Part shown: piece after piece, positions 17,858-26,504 of the stretch | Numbering within the stretch: position 1 is the stretch's first letter | How the letters are laid out: each line of letters starts with the position of its first letter | The notes under the pieces: generated by a model | What the model saw: the letters and a program-made list of their open reading frames with translations, nothing else | What the model was told of the DNA's origin: nothing | Database searches by the model: none | Made by a program: the position numbers and the translations under genes | Source: Moraxella lacunata | GTDB lineage: Bacteria > Pseudomonadota > Gammaproteobacteria > Pseudomonadales > Moraxellaceae | Assembly (NCBI RefSeq): GCF_900453205.1 | Contig: NZ_UGQU01000002.1 | Span: 558,001-622,000, forward strand | DNA: 64,000 nucleotides | Direction of reading: 5' to 3'

Positions 17858-18262
17858 TTAGTCCTTTTGTGGGTTTATACTACTTAAATATTGATAATAC
17901 AAAATATCCGCAAATTCACTTTCGGATAATTCACCAATCACCAAATCACGCATAGCGTCCGCCATTAAAATATGGTCTATCGTAATTTCATAATCATTGA
18001 GCGATAAATATTCTAGGTCAACCGCCAACCCTGTGCGTTTATTGGCATCAGATAAGGCGTGAGCCATTGCAATGCTATTTGCATATTTACTGGCAATTTC
18101 AAGCACATCATTTAACCCTTCATACAAAATCGCATTATCAATCCGAGATAATACTCCTTGTAATTTGCCAATATCCGCTTGTCCTTTCATTCCTTTTTCA
18201 GTAGAGAGAATATAGGCGTTAATTTCAATCACTCGCTCAAATGGAAAACAAATAATTTCCAT
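17858..18262 (-). CDS. Doc/Fic-family toxin
   Basis: A 134-aa protein with the Doc motif in HALSDANKRTGL (H68 to about residue 79), the Fic-type active site. Doc of phage P1 phosphorylates elongation factor Tu and arrests translation; that this protein does the same is inference from the family. The start codon overlaps the stop of the upstream small gene by one base (TAATG), the usual arrangement of type II toxin-antitoxin operons. The pair sits between acnD and prpF in the methylcitrate operon. The canonical motif begins HxFxDANKRT; here the Phe position is Leu. Confidence 0.88.
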   Translation of the reverse strand: MEIICFPFERVIEINAYILSTEKGMKGQADIGKLQGVLSRIDNAILYEGLNDVLEIASKYANSIAMAHALSDANKRTGLAVDLEYLSLNDYEITIDHILMADAMRDLVIGELSESEFADILYYQYLSSINPQKD

Positions 18263-18432
18263 TACATATCCGCCAAGCGTTTAAATGTTTCTTTATGCGT
18301 TCGTAACACAAGTTTGGTTTCGGATTTGATAATTTGTTGCCCTTGTTCGCCTGTTAAATCTAGCTTTTTGGTTGCAGGGACTTTTGGGCGATTGGTTGGG
18401 GTAATGCCATATTTTGAAAGTTTGTTGTTCAT
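18262..18432 (-). CDS. Putative antitoxin partner of the Doc-like toxin
   Basis: A 56-aa basic protein (MNNKLSKYGITPTNRPKV...) directly upstream of and overlapping the toxin gene, so an antitoxin by position. The start chosen (18432) has AAAGGAAAA in front of it; the frame extends to 18507 but without a good ribosome-binding site. The C-terminal part (KSETKLVLRTHKETFKRLADM) could form the helix that blocks a Fic active site, as in Phd. A DNA-binding Phd/AbrB N-terminus is not obvious. Palindrome E lies immediately upstream and might double as an operator. Confidence 0.65.
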   Translation of the reverse strand: MNNKLSKYGITPTNRPKVPATKKLDLTGEQGQQIIKSETKLVLRTHKETFKRLADM

Positions 18433-18448
18433 AAAGTTTTCCTTTGGG

Positions 18449-18471
18449 CGTAAGGTGCGTAATACGTACTG
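18449..18471. repeat. Palindrome E (upstream of the TA pair)
   Basis: CGTAAGGTGCGTAATACGTACTG is a degenerate copy of the short palindrome GGTGCGTAnnACGCACC that recurs at 23632, 23675, 25881, 26475 (half) and 58963. Confidence 0.6.
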
Positions 18472-18517
18472 TTTTGGTGAATTTTTAATAGTATATACAT
18501 CAATCATCTTACTTTTA

Positions 18518-20308
18518 TTAATTTTTACTCATTATCTGCATTAAAAATTTTTTAACTTCAGGATATTTTGTATTAGCTTCATTTAATATATTTGTAATCT
18601 TAAGATTGCCAGATACATTCAATTTTGATGCAATTCCACCTTTCATATTTGGAGAGGAAAAACTTAGAGAACCTAAACCATCAGGATTTTTGCTTTTTAA
18701 TAGCATATCCATGATAGTTAAGATACCATCATTTGCAAAACTCTTATTTTGCAAATTTTTCTCCAATTCTTTAAAATTAAATTTAGATAAATTTGTTTTT
18801 TCATTTAGTATCAGCATAGATAGTTGAAAAAATAATTCAGGATAGATAAAATCTTCTATTTCTAAGTTACTTTTCACTTTCTGTAAATTTTCCAGATCTG
18901 GTAACTCACCATAAACATTAGGAATAAATTGACAATCAACTTGAATATTTTTAAAAGTCTTTCGTTTAATCAATTTGTAACTTTCTCTACCAGCACTATC
19001 ATTGTCAAATAACACAAGGATATGAGGTTTCTTTTGCAAATTAGCATACCAATCATCATAGAACTGTAGCTGAACGTCATATTTATCAACTGAATTTATT
19101 GAAAAAATTCTTTTGGTTTTTATCCCAAAGAACTGACATAATTCAGTAATGTATTTTTTGTCGCATTCTCCTTCAACGAAAATGTTATACTGGTCTAATA
19201 GATCTGTTTTATCTTCCTCAAGACCTAGGTATTCTCTAATTTTTTTCGCACCATCTTCTTGCGATAAATCTATGGCAATTGTATTAATAGGGTTAATATA
19301 AGTTTGGGTTCTCTTATAAAATTTTTCTTCACTAATTTCTTGATCTAATAGAATCACATTTCTTAAACTGGAATAATCTATAAACTCAGGAGAATGAGTA
19401 GTAACAATTACTTGATGCTTTTTAGCTATATCATATAGAATAGTTTTGAGTTTTAATTGAAGTCCTCTATGTAAAAAAGCATCTGGTTCATCAATACAAA
19501 AAATAACATGTTTTCTAGATAGTTTCTCAATAATTTTTTGATGCAATAGTATAAATCCTAATTTTTGCAAACCAGAACCCTTTGTATCATTGTTAAAACC
19601 AGCTTTATCATTAATATGAAAACTAATATCCGCTGATATTAAATCTTGGAATTTTTTCACTTCCGCATTACTTTTAAACTCAACAGACCAATTTTCATTA
19701 AATCTTTCAAAAAGTGGGTTTATTTCCTCTGCCAATTTACTTAAAACATCTATTAATCCTTTATTGTATTTTTCAAAAGAATCTTTTAGCTCCCCTTTAA
19801 GACCAGAAAACCTAGATTTATCAAATTCAATTTCATATACATCATTAATAATAATATTAATTAAATCAGGAAAGGAAATATTAATAGCTGGAATATAAAA
19901 GAATGCAATATTCTTTAATATTTCATTAAATTTACTTTCTGGTAAACTACTTTTTGAAGTATTTTTACCAACTTTATTAATTAAAGTGCATTTGCTTTCT
20001 ATATTAATTTTACCATCTTTTTTCTCAATATTTCTGATTAATTCGTATGTTTTTCCATTACCATCGTCAAATTGCAACTGAATTTCTGTCGCTATAGACC
20101 CTCCTCTTGTATTCTGTTTTAAATACGGAGTGTCTTTATCAAAGATATAGCTATTTGGATTAAAAAATAAATTCAATGCACGCAATACATTTGTTTTTCC
20201 AACATTATTAGCTCCACAAATACTAATAAAATTATGATTGGTATCAATTTCTAGTTTAATATCATTGATAGAACGGAATCTTTTTATGACAATATTTTTA
20301 AGTTTCAT
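18518..20308 (-). CDS. OLD-family AAA ATPase/TOPRIM nuclease-like protein
   Basis: A likely ATP-dependent nuclease of the overcoming-lysogenisation-defect (OLD) type. The 596-aa protein has an SMC-like N-terminus (MKLKNIVIKRFRSINDIKLEI), Walker A GANNVGKT (32-39), an ABC-type segment (GSGLQKLGFILLHQKIIEKL), Walker B IFCIDEPDAFLH and the His-switch VTTHSPEF. The C-terminal TOPRIM domain shows FVEGECDKKYI and VLFDNDSAGR. Class 1 OLD proteins stand alone; no GajB-type helicase is adjacent, so this is not a complete Gabija system. The frame is open to 20392, but AAAGGTGAT before 20308 fixes the start. It is strikingly AT-rich compared with acnD, indicating transfer. An antiphage role is inferred from the family. 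Confidence 0.87.
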   Translation of the reverse strand: MKLKNIVIKRFRSINDIKLEIDTNHNFISICGANNVGKTNVLRALNLFFNPNSYIFDKDTPYLKQNTRGGSIATEIQLQFDDGNGKTYELIRNIEKKDGKINIESKCTLINKVGKNTSKSSLPESKFNEILKNIAFFYIPAINISFPDLINIIINDVYEIEFDKSRFSGLKGELKDSFEKYNKGLIDVLSKLAEEINPLFERFNENWSVEFKSNAEVKKFQDLISADISFHINDKAGFNNDTKGSGLQKLGFILLHQKIIEKLSRKHVIFCIDEPDAFLHRGLQLKLKTILYDIAKKHQVIVTTHSPEFIDYSSLRNVILLDQEISEEKFYKRTQTYINPINTIAIDLSQEDGAKKIREYLGLEEDKTDLLDQYNIFVEGECDKKYITELCQFFGIKTKRIFSINSVDKYDVQLQFYDDWYANLQKKPHILVLFDNDSAGRESYKLIKRKTFKNIQVDCQFIPNVYGELPDLENLQKVKSNLEIEDFIYPELFFQLSMLILNEKTNLSKFNFKELEKNLQNKSFANDGILTIMDMLLKSKNPDGLGSLSFSSPNMKGGIASKLNVSGNLKITNILNEANTKYPEVKKFLMQIMSKN

Positions 20309-20487
20309 TTCATCACCTTTGATTGGATAGTACCATGGCAAAATTATTCTACAACAATCACTATCTATTTTAACTAACAGACAGCACCACACTATCTGTC
20401 AATTATACTACAATATCCTACACTTATTACCGAAATCTTCAACTTCAGGCACTAAATAGTCAATTATGCCACAATATCCTACACCTA

Positions 20488-23067
20488 TTACCCCAAAAAC
20501 CTCCCCGCAAACTCCCTTAACACACCCCCCGCCTTATAAGTTCTCACATCACTATCGCTATCTAGGCGACATAAGACAGGCACTTTTTCAATATCGCCAT
20601 TTTTGCGTTCAATGACAAGGGTAAGCTCACAACGAGCCGAAATTTCTCCTTTCACCGAATAAATTTCCGTACCGTCCAATTTTAGGGTATGGCGATTTTG
20701 ACCGTTTATAAATTGCAGTGGCAACACGCCCATTCCCACTAAATTGGTGCGGTGAATGCGTTCAAAGCCTTCTGCCACAATCACTTCCACGCCAGCCAAA
20801 CGCACGCCTTTTGCCGCCCAGTCTCGGCTTGACCCTTGCCCATAATCCGCCCCTGCAATGATGATGAGAGGTTGTGAGCGGTTCATATAAGTTTCTATTG
20901 CTTCCCATATTCTCATCACTGTGCCATCTGGTTCAACTCGTGCCAGCGAGCCTTGTCGCACGGTGCCGTCAGAGTTTTTGACCATTTCATTAAAGAGTTT
21001 TGGATTTGCCAAAGTCGCTCTTTGTGCGGTCAAATGGTCGCCTCGGTGTGTGGCATAAGAGTTAAAATCTTCCTCTGGCACGCCCATTTTGGCAAGGTAC
21101 TCGCCTGCGGCTGAATTTTTGACAATGGCGTTGGACGGCGAGAGATGGTCGGTGGTAATATTATCAGGCAAAATGGCAAGCGGTCGTAAGTTTTTAAGTT
21201 CACATTCTTTTGCCAATGCTCCCTCCCAATAGGGTGGACGGCGGATATAGGTGGACTTTTCACGCCAATCATATAAAGGATTGCTTGCCTTGTCAGATTT
21301 ATCCAAATCAAACATTGGAATGTAGATTTCTTTAAATTGCTCGGGTTTTACGCACTTGGCGACAATCTCATCAATCTCATCATCTGATGGATAAATGTCT
21401 TTTAGATAAATTGGTTTGTCATTATGATAGCCTAAGACATCATTTTCAATGTCAAAACGAATCGTGCCAGCAATGGCATACGCCACAACCAGTGGCGGAC
21501 TTGCCAAAAATGCCTGTTTTGCTTGTGGGTGAATGCGTCCATCAAAATTACGATTACCAGACAGCACCGCCGTGGCGTATAGGTCTCTCTCTACAATTTC
21601 TTGTTCAATTTCTGGTCGCAAAGCCCCACTCATTCCATTGCAAGTCGTGCAAGCATAGGCAACAATGCCAAAGCCCAATTTTTCAAGTTCGGGCAGTAGC
21701 CCTGCTTCTTCTAGGTAGAGCTTGGCAACTTTTGAGCCGGGGGCAAAAGACGATTTGACCCACGGTTTACGAGTTAGACCAAGTTCATTGGCTTTTTTTG
21801 CCAAAAGTCCTGCGGCAACGGTATTTCTTAGGTTTGAGGTATTGGTACAACTGGTGATGGCAGCAATAATCACTGCACCATCAGGCATTAGTCCATCGTT
21901 AAGATTTTCTATCACCCCTGCAATGCCTCTCTCTTTTAGTTCAGCAGTGGCAACTTTGGCGTGTGGATTGGAAGGTCCTGCGATGGTGCGAGTAACCTGT
22001 GATAAATCAAATTCTAACACTCGTGGATACTGGGCGTTTACCATTTTATCCGCCCACAGCCCCACCGTTTTGGCGTACTGTTCCACCAATTTTACTTGTT
22101 CAGGCTCTCGCCCTGTTAGGGTCAGATAATCTAAGGTATTTTGGTCAATATAAAACATCGCCGCCGTTGCCCCATATTCAGGCGTCATATTAGAAATGGT
22201 GGCACGGTCGCCCACACTAAGCGAGTTTGCCCCTTCGCCAAAAAATTCCAAGAATGCACCAACGACCCTCTCATCTCGTAAAAACTTGGTCAAAGACAAT
22301 ACAATATCAGTTGCCGTAATCCCTGCTTGCCGCTTGCCTGTCAAATGCACACCCACAATGTCAGGCGTACGCATCATTGAGGGTTGTCCTAGCATCACGC
22401 ATTCGGCTTCCAGACCGCCTACGCCCACAGAAATCACGCCTAAAGCATCGGTATGTGGCGTATGGCTGTCTGTTCCTACACAAGTGTCAGGGAAAGCGAC
22501 ACCATCTTTTCTTTGCACCACAGGCGACATCTTTTCTAAATTGATTTGGTGCATAATGCCGTTGCCAGCAGGAATCACATCCACATTTTTAAAGGCGGTT
22601 TTTGTCCAGTTGATAAAATGAAAACGGTCATCATTACGGCGGTCTTCAATGGCACGGTTTTTGGCAAAAGCGTCAGGGTCATCGCCTCCGTGTTCCACCG
22701 CCAAAGAATGGTCTACAATGAGCTGGGTTTGTACCACAGGATTGACTTTGGAGGGGTCACCGCCAGCTTGGGCAATCGCATCACGAAGCCCTGCTAAATC
22801 GACCAAAGCCGTCTGACCCAAAATGTCGTGGCACACCACTCGTGCAGGGTACCAAGGAAAATCTAGCTCTTGCTTATTACCGATAAGTTCATTTAGATAA
22901 TCGGTAAGTTTTGGGTCATCGCTACAATTTCGTACCAGTTGCTCGGCAAGTACTTTGGCGGTGTAGGGAAGTGCTTCATACGCATTTGGGCGAATGTCGT
23001 TAATTGCCTGTTCTACATCAAAGTAGTCTAATGCAGTATCGGCTAAGGGTTTACGGTAGTTTTTCAT
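20488..23067 (-). CDS. acnD: 2-methylcitrate dehydratase (Fe-S dependent) AcnD
   Basis: AcnD dehydrates 2-methylcitrate to 2-methylaconitate; the product needs PrpF. The 859-aa aconitase-family protein shows the three [4Fe-4S] cysteine sites (ITSCTNTSN and ACTTCNGMSG), the substrate-binding GTDSHTPHTDALGV segment and the C-terminal swivelling domain with GADYGQGSSRDWAAKGVRLAGVEV. The frame runs to 23148, but the ATG at 23067 with AAAGGAACTT upstream and the standard MKNYRKPLADTALDYFD start is preferred. A truncated, diverged second copy of this gene start lies at 23694-23756. Confidence 0.96.
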   Translation of the reverse strand: MKNYRKPLADTALDYFDVEQAINDIRPNAYEALPYTAKVLAEQLVRNCSDDPKLTDYLNELIGNKQELDFPWYPARVVCHDILGQTALVDLAGLRDAIAQAGGDPSKVNPVVQTQLIVDHSLAVEHGGDDPDAFAKNRAIEDRRNDDRFHFINWTKTAFKNVDVIPAGNGIMHQINLEKMSPVVQRKDGVAFPDTCVGTDSHTPHTDALGVISVGVGGLEAECVMLGQPSMMRTPDIVGVHLTGKRQAGITATDIVLSLTKFLRDERVVGAFLEFFGEGANSLSVGDRATISNMTPEYGATAAMFYIDQNTLDYLTLTGREPEQVKLVEQYAKTVGLWADKMVNAQYPRVLEFDLSQVTRTIAGPSNPHAKVATAELKERGIAGVIENLNDGLMPDGAVIIAAITSCTNTSNLRNTVAAGLLAKKANELGLTRKPWVKSSFAPGSKVAKLYLEEAGLLPELEKLGFGIVAYACTTCNGMSGALRPEIEQEIVERDLYATAVLSGNRNFDGRIHPQAKQAFLASPPLVVAYAIAGTIRFDIENDVLGYHNDKPIYLKDIYPSDDEIDEIVAKCVKPEQFKEIYIPMFDLDKSDKASNPLYDWREKSTYIRRPPYWEGALAKECELKNLRPLAILPDNITTDHLSPSNAIVKNSAAGEYLAKMGVPEEDFNSYATHRGDHLTAQRATLANPKLFNEMVKNSDGTVRQGSLARVEPDGTVMRIWEAIETYMNRSQPLIIIAGADYGQGSSRDWAAKGVRLAGVEVIVAEGFERIHRTNLVGMGVLPLQFINGQNRHTLKLDGTEIYSVKGEISARCELTLVIERKNGDIEKVPVLCRLDSDSDVRTYKAGGVLREFAGRFLG

Positions 23068-23095
23068 TGCTAAGTTCCTTTGGCTGTGAAAAATA

Positions 23096-23590
23096 TTAAG
23101 GGAGTTTTCGTTGGCGTGGTTTGGGAAATTGTTCGGCAATTTGTTCATAAGGCTTGAACAATTCTGTTAAAATCTTATAACAAAATGAATTTAACCACAA
23201 TGGGGAATTGTCCGCCAAGATAATTTGTTGATAATTATGGTTTGGGTCTGTGTTATTGTGGTCAATAATTAAAAAATTGTGGCAACTTTCATTGGTAGCG
23301 ACTACCCTAGAAATGGCATTGGCTTGTTCGGAAAAATCGCTATATAAATCATCGTTTTTTAAATTTTCAGAATGTTGCAAAAAAGACGATATTTCATCAA
23401 ACATTTTATTTTGTGTATCCAAATTAATATCAAATTCATAATGACGATAAATTGCATATCGCCAAGAATAATCCTGCAATGGATAAGTAAATGTTGCTCC
23501 TGCTTTGGGATTTCCCAAAAACATACCAAATTGACAACGAGCCAACATTCTTTTTTGTTCACCAGAGCGAAAATATATCATTTGTAACAT
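23096..23590 (-). CDS. Hypothetical protein, prpC-acnD cargo gene
   Basis: A 164-aa protein that I do not recognise. It contains MLARCQFGMFLGNPKAGATFTYPL, an acidic middle and a short basic C-terminus (EQFPKPRQRKLP). There is no signal peptide or membrane helix. It ends 28 bp before acnD, with no terminator between them, so it is likely read through into acnD. It lies downstream of the truncated acnD start and of two inverted palindrome E copies. An ATG at 23581 is an alternative start. The gene is AT-rich relative to acnD. A phage-defence or immunity-type role is conceivable by context only. Confidence 0.6.
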   Translation of the reverse strand: MLQMIYFRSGEQKRMLARCQFGMFLGNPKAGATFTYPLQDYSWRYAIYRHYEFDINLDTQNKMFDEISSFLQHSENLKNDDLYSDFSEQANAISRVVATNESCHNFLIIDHNNTDPNHNYQQIILADNSPLWLNSFCYKILTELFKPYEQIAEQFPKPRQRKLP

Positions 23591-23631
23591 TTTTGATTGT
23601 TACCCTATTTAAAAGAAGTCCAAAAAATAAT

Positions 23632-23699
23632 CGTAAGGTGCGTACCACGCACCAATCAAAAGATAACTCTCTAAACGGTGCGTTATACGCACCTTACGG
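23632..23699. repeat. Inverted pair of palindrome E
   Basis: Two copies of the GGTGCGTAnnACGCACC palindrome, each flanked by CGTAAG or CTTACGG, lie in opposite orientation at 23632-23653 and 23675-23699. They bracket a 21-bp spacer. The second overlaps the stop of the truncated acnD copy. Confidence 0.75.
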
Positions 23700-23756
23700 T
23701 TCTACATCAAAATAATGTAGCTCGGTGTTTGGTAGGGGTTTACGGTAGTTTTTCAT
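23694..23756 (-). pseudogene. Truncated, divergent copy of the acnD start (20 codons)
   Basis: ATG at 23756 encodes MKNYRKPLPNTELHYFDVEP then stop. The intact acnD begins MKNYRKPLADTALDYFDVEQ. The leader is also matched (TTTTTCACAGCCAAAaGGAA before the ATG). Homology ends abruptly after FDVE, where palindrome E starts. Four substitutions in 20 codons show that it is not a recent exact duplication; it looks like the start of acnD from a related strain. Confidence 0.88.
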
Positions 23757-23863
23757 TGCTGTTTCCTTTTGGCTGTGAAAAATTCAATGATAAATAATAT
23801 TTTGGGTTTTGGATGCGGACAAACTGTATTTTTCTAATGGGTTTAATAATGGGCTTTAAGATA

Positions 23864-24478
23864 TTATTGTGCTAAGGTATAAAAATCCATTAAATCATTT
23901 GCCCAGTCATCATAACAATTTTCTTCAATAAATTTCTTGATATACCATTCATTTAAAAATAACATAACACTTTCTTTATCATTAAAATTCAGTGAAATTA
24001 AATCAATATAATCCATATAATTAAAAGGCAAATTATGCTCATCTAACCCATAAATATATTGTTCAAAATCCTGATTACTGATAAAATTTAACGCATATCC
24101 CAATACAATTTTTTCAAATTCATTTAAGGTTTCAATGCAATTTAATGGATAATCCAAATTTTGGAAAAACTCTTTTTCATACCAATCATCTAAATTATCA
24201 TAAATCCTACACAAGGGAAAGGGCGGAGTATCCTTGCCAGAGCAATAGGTTAAATGTACAACGGCAATTTTATCATTCTCTAAAAATTGATAGACAACAT
24301 CATCTATATAACTAAATATGGCTGTTAAATTCATACCATAAAGCAAGTGTCCAACATCAACTTCTTTTTTCAATTCATTATTTAAATGATTTTTAAGTTT
24401 TTCATCATCAACCTTTTCCCAAATAAAATAATTGGAATTTTTTAATTCATATTTTAAATCAAAATTTTCTAAGGACAT
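23864..24478 (-). CDS. Hypothetical acidic protein, prpC-acnD cargo gene
   Basis: A ~204-aa protein of unknown function, very AT-rich. MSLENFDLKYELKNSNYFIWEKV starts it, and a central IAVVHLTYCSGKDTPPFPLCRIY resembles the AVVHLTW-type motif seen in many small uncharacterised bacterial proteins. The rest is acidic and aromatic-rich, with no membrane segment. A GTG at 24490 is an alternative start. It begins 74 bp after the prpC stop, beyond a hairpin terminator, and is followed by the truncated acnD start. Orphan immunity proteins often have this composition, but that is only a guess. Confidence 0.6.
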   Translation of the reverse strand: MSLENFDLKYELKNSNYFIWEKVDDEKLKNHLNNELKKEVDVGHLLYGMNLTAIFSYIDDVVYQFLENDKIAVVHLTYCSGKDTPPFPLCRIYDNLDDWYEKEFFQNLDYPLNCIETLNEFEKIVLGYALNFISNQDFEQYIYGLDEHNLPFNYMDYIDLISLNFNDKESVMLFLNEWYIKKFIEENCYDDWANDLMDFYTLAQ

Positions 24479-24500
24479 CTTTAAAACCACTCAACATTTT

Positions 24501-24546
24501 AAAAACAAAGGCACATTTTCCCAATTAAAAATATGCCCTTGTTTTA
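24501..24546 (-). terminator. Terminator hairpin after prpC
   Basis: ACAAGGGCATATTTT pairs with AAAATGTGCCTTTGT around a short loop and is followed on the minus strand by TTTTT. It would limit read-through from prpC into the cargo genes and acnD. Confidence 0.65.
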
Positions 24547-24551
24547 TTTAA

Positions 24552-25712
24552 TTACCGCTCATTCATCGGTACAAATGCCAAATTCTCAGGGCCTGTATAA
24601 TTGGCACTTGGGCGAATGATTTTACCATCTGCTCGTTGTTCTAAGATATGAGCCGCCCAGCCAGCCGTGCGAGCCAGCACAAACAGTGGGGTAAACATTG
24701 CAGTAGGCACGCCCATTTTTTGATAAGACACCGCAGAGAACCAATCAAGATTTGGGAACATTTTTTTCTCATCCCACATCAAGGTCTCCAAGCGTTCGGC
24801 GATGTCAAAGAGTCGCATATCGCCTGTTTCTTCACTTAAATCTTTGGCAACTTGCTTAATGACGACATTTCTAGGGTCGGCAATGGTATAAACTGGGTGT
24901 CCAAAACCAATGATAATCTCTTTTTTGGCAATACGCTCTTTGATGTCAGCTTCAGCTTCATCAGGTGTGCGATAGCGTTTTTGAATGTCGTAAGCCACTT
25001 CATTCGCTCCGCCGTGTTTTGGACCTTTTAACGCCCCAATCGCTCCGCAAATACAAGAATACATATCCGAACCCGTTCCTGCAATGACTCGGCTTGTGAA
25101 TGTGGACGCATTAAATTCGTGCTCGGCATATAAGATTAAGCTAATATGCATTGCCTTTCTGTGGTATTCATCGGGTCGCTTACCGTGCAATAAATGCAAG
25201 AAATGTCCGCCAATAGAATCTTCTTCACTCTCCACGCTAATGCGTTTGCCATTGTGGCTATATTGATACCAATACAAAAGAATAGAACCAAGAGACGCCA
25301 ATAATTTATCGGCAATATCACGGGCTTCACTGGTTGGCATACTTTCTCGCTCTGGAAATACACAGCCAAGCATAGACACGCCCGTCCGCAAAACATCCAT
25401 TGGGTGCGTATGAGCGGGCAAACTTTCTAATACTTCAATGACCCGAATTGGCAAACCACGCATTGATTTTAATTTTTGCTTATAGGCAATTAGCTCATAG
25501 CGGTTTGGCAAATGTCCGTGAATTAAAAGATGAGCGACTTCTTCATATTCGCAGTTATTTGCCAAATCCAAAATATCATAACCACGATAATGCAAATCGT
25601 TACCCGATTTACCAACGGTACATAGGGCGGTATTACCTGCGATTTGTCCGCTTAGGGCGACTGATTTTTTGGGCTTAAAGCCGTCAATTTTGGGTAGGGT
25701 TTGTTCACTCAT
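24552..25712 (-). CDS. prpC: 2-methylcitrate synthase
   Basis: Condenses propionyl-CoA and oxaloacetate into 2-methylcitrate, the entry to the methylcitrate cycle. The 386-aa citrate-synthase-family protein has the catalytic His regions ([19 protein letters not shown] and [17 protein letters not shown]), [14 protein letters not shown] and a C-terminal [30 protein letters not shown] typical of PrpC/short citrate synthases. GGAAC before the ATG is the likely ribosome-binding site. The first 15 codons and ~165 bp of leader are duplicated at 27188-27399. Confidence 0.96.
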   Translation of the reverse strand: MSEQTLPKIDGFKPKKSVALSGQIAGNTALCTVGKSGNDLHYRGYDILDLANNCEYEEVAHLLIHGHLPNRYELIAYKQKLKSMRGLPIRVIEVLESLPAHTHPMDVLRTGVSMLGCVFPERESMPTSEARDIADKLLASLGSILLYWYQYSHNGKRISVESEEDSIGGHFLHLLHGKRPDEYHRKAMHISLILYAEHEFNASTFTSRVIAGTGSDMYSCICGAIGALKGPKHGGANEVAYDIQKRYRTPDEAEADIKERIAKKEIIIGFGHPVYTIADPRNVVIKQVAKDLSEETGDMRLFDIAERLETLMWDEKKMFPNLDWFSAVSYQKMGVPTAMFTPLFVLARTAGWAAHILEQRADGKIIRPSANYTGPENLAFVPMNER

Positions 25713-25880
25713 AGCAGTGTTCCTTTTGTCCTTAATGGGAAGAATGATAATTTAATGGCATTAGGCGGTTAAATTATCAGGTTTTGGATAATTATGCTTG
25801 GATAATTATCCGTTTTTTAAATATCCTTTTTTTAAACTTGGTGGGGATATTTAAATTTTTTTAAAAAGTTTTAGGGTTTG
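25668..25880. repeat. Direct repeat: prpC 5' end plus leader, copy 1
   Basis: This ~212-bp segment (first 45 bp of prpC and its leader) recurs at 27188-27399 in the same orientation, 1520 bp away, with about a dozen differences. Both copies contain a GGATAATTAT...ATAATTATCC inverted repeat, which may be a leader or regulatory structure. Confidence 0.9.
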
Positions 25881-25904
25881 GGTAAGGTGCGTATCACGCA
25901 CCGT
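25881..25904. repeat. Palindrome E (cargo boundary)
   Basis: GGTAAGGTGCGTATCACGCACCG lies exactly where similarity between the two prpC leader copies ends, 22 bp from the stop of the adjacent cargo gene. Confidence 0.75.
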
Positions 25905-25926
25905 TTTAACCAGATTTCCAATTAAA

Positions 25927-26454
25927 TTAAGCTAATTCTTCATTGACAATCTCAAACTCTCTTCCATTATTATCAATTAAATTAATTACCAATGCATCAA
26001 AACCATTATTTTGCAAGGTTTCAAAATTGATAATTTCTCCATTTATCAATTCAATTTCACCATTATCATTGATAAAATCTTCTTTTTCTTCAACATAATC
26101 AATACCATAGAATATTTCAAATTTAACAGAATACAAATCATCGCTCAATTTGACCAATGGACGATTTTTTATTTGTTGATTGCTATATTCATCACAAAAC
26201 ATTGCGTTATAGCCGTATTCTGTGCCGTCAAATAAAACAATTCTTTCATTGCTGATTGGTTCAATAGCAATAACTAATTGTGGAGCAAAATCAGTTTGTA
26301 CAATTACTTTATTATCATCAGATAAAAATTCGCCATAATACTCAATGATAAATTTATCTTTTCCATTACTTGCAATTAAATCAAAACAAGTAATTATTTC
26401 GTCTTTAACTGTGCTATTTTGTGCAAAAGAAGTTAAATAGGTCGGCATAAACAT
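25927..26454 (-). CDS. Hypothetical acidic protein, prpB-prpC cargo gene
   Basis: A 175-aa protein of unknown function, strongly acidic and Asn/Ile-rich, with no membrane helix or signal peptide. It contains VLFDGTEYGYNAMFCDEYSNQQI and repeated beta-like Asp/Asn segments (DFINDNGEIELINGEIINFETL). GGAG stands 10 nt before the ATG at 26454. It is separated by ~50 bp from the SMI1/KNR4-like gene upstream, with half of a palindrome E between them. Composition and neighbour suggest an immunity-type protein, but there is no recognised domain. Confidence 0.65.
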   Translation of the reverse strand: MFMPTYLTSFAQNSTVKDEIITCFDLIASNGKDKFIIEYYGEFLSDDNKVIVQTDFAPQLVIAIEPISNERIVLFDGTEYGYNAMFCDEYSNQQIKNRPLVKLSDDLYSVKFEIFYGIDYVEEKEDFINDNGEIELINGEIINFETLQNNGFDALVINLIDNNGREFEIVNEELA

Positions 26455-26474
26455 TTAAAAATCTCCAAATTTTA

Positions 26475-26490
26475 GTGTGTCATACGCACC
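26475..26490. repeat. Partial palindrome E
   Basis: GTGTGTCATACGCACC lies between the two cargo genes at 25927 and 26505. Confidence 0.45.
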
Positions 26491-26504
26491 GAATTATTCA
26501 AAAT

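Noticed and set aside
18518-20308. Gabija system
   Set aside because: The OLD-like ATPase has no UvrD-like GajB helicase next to it; the neighbours are acnD and a Doc-type pair.
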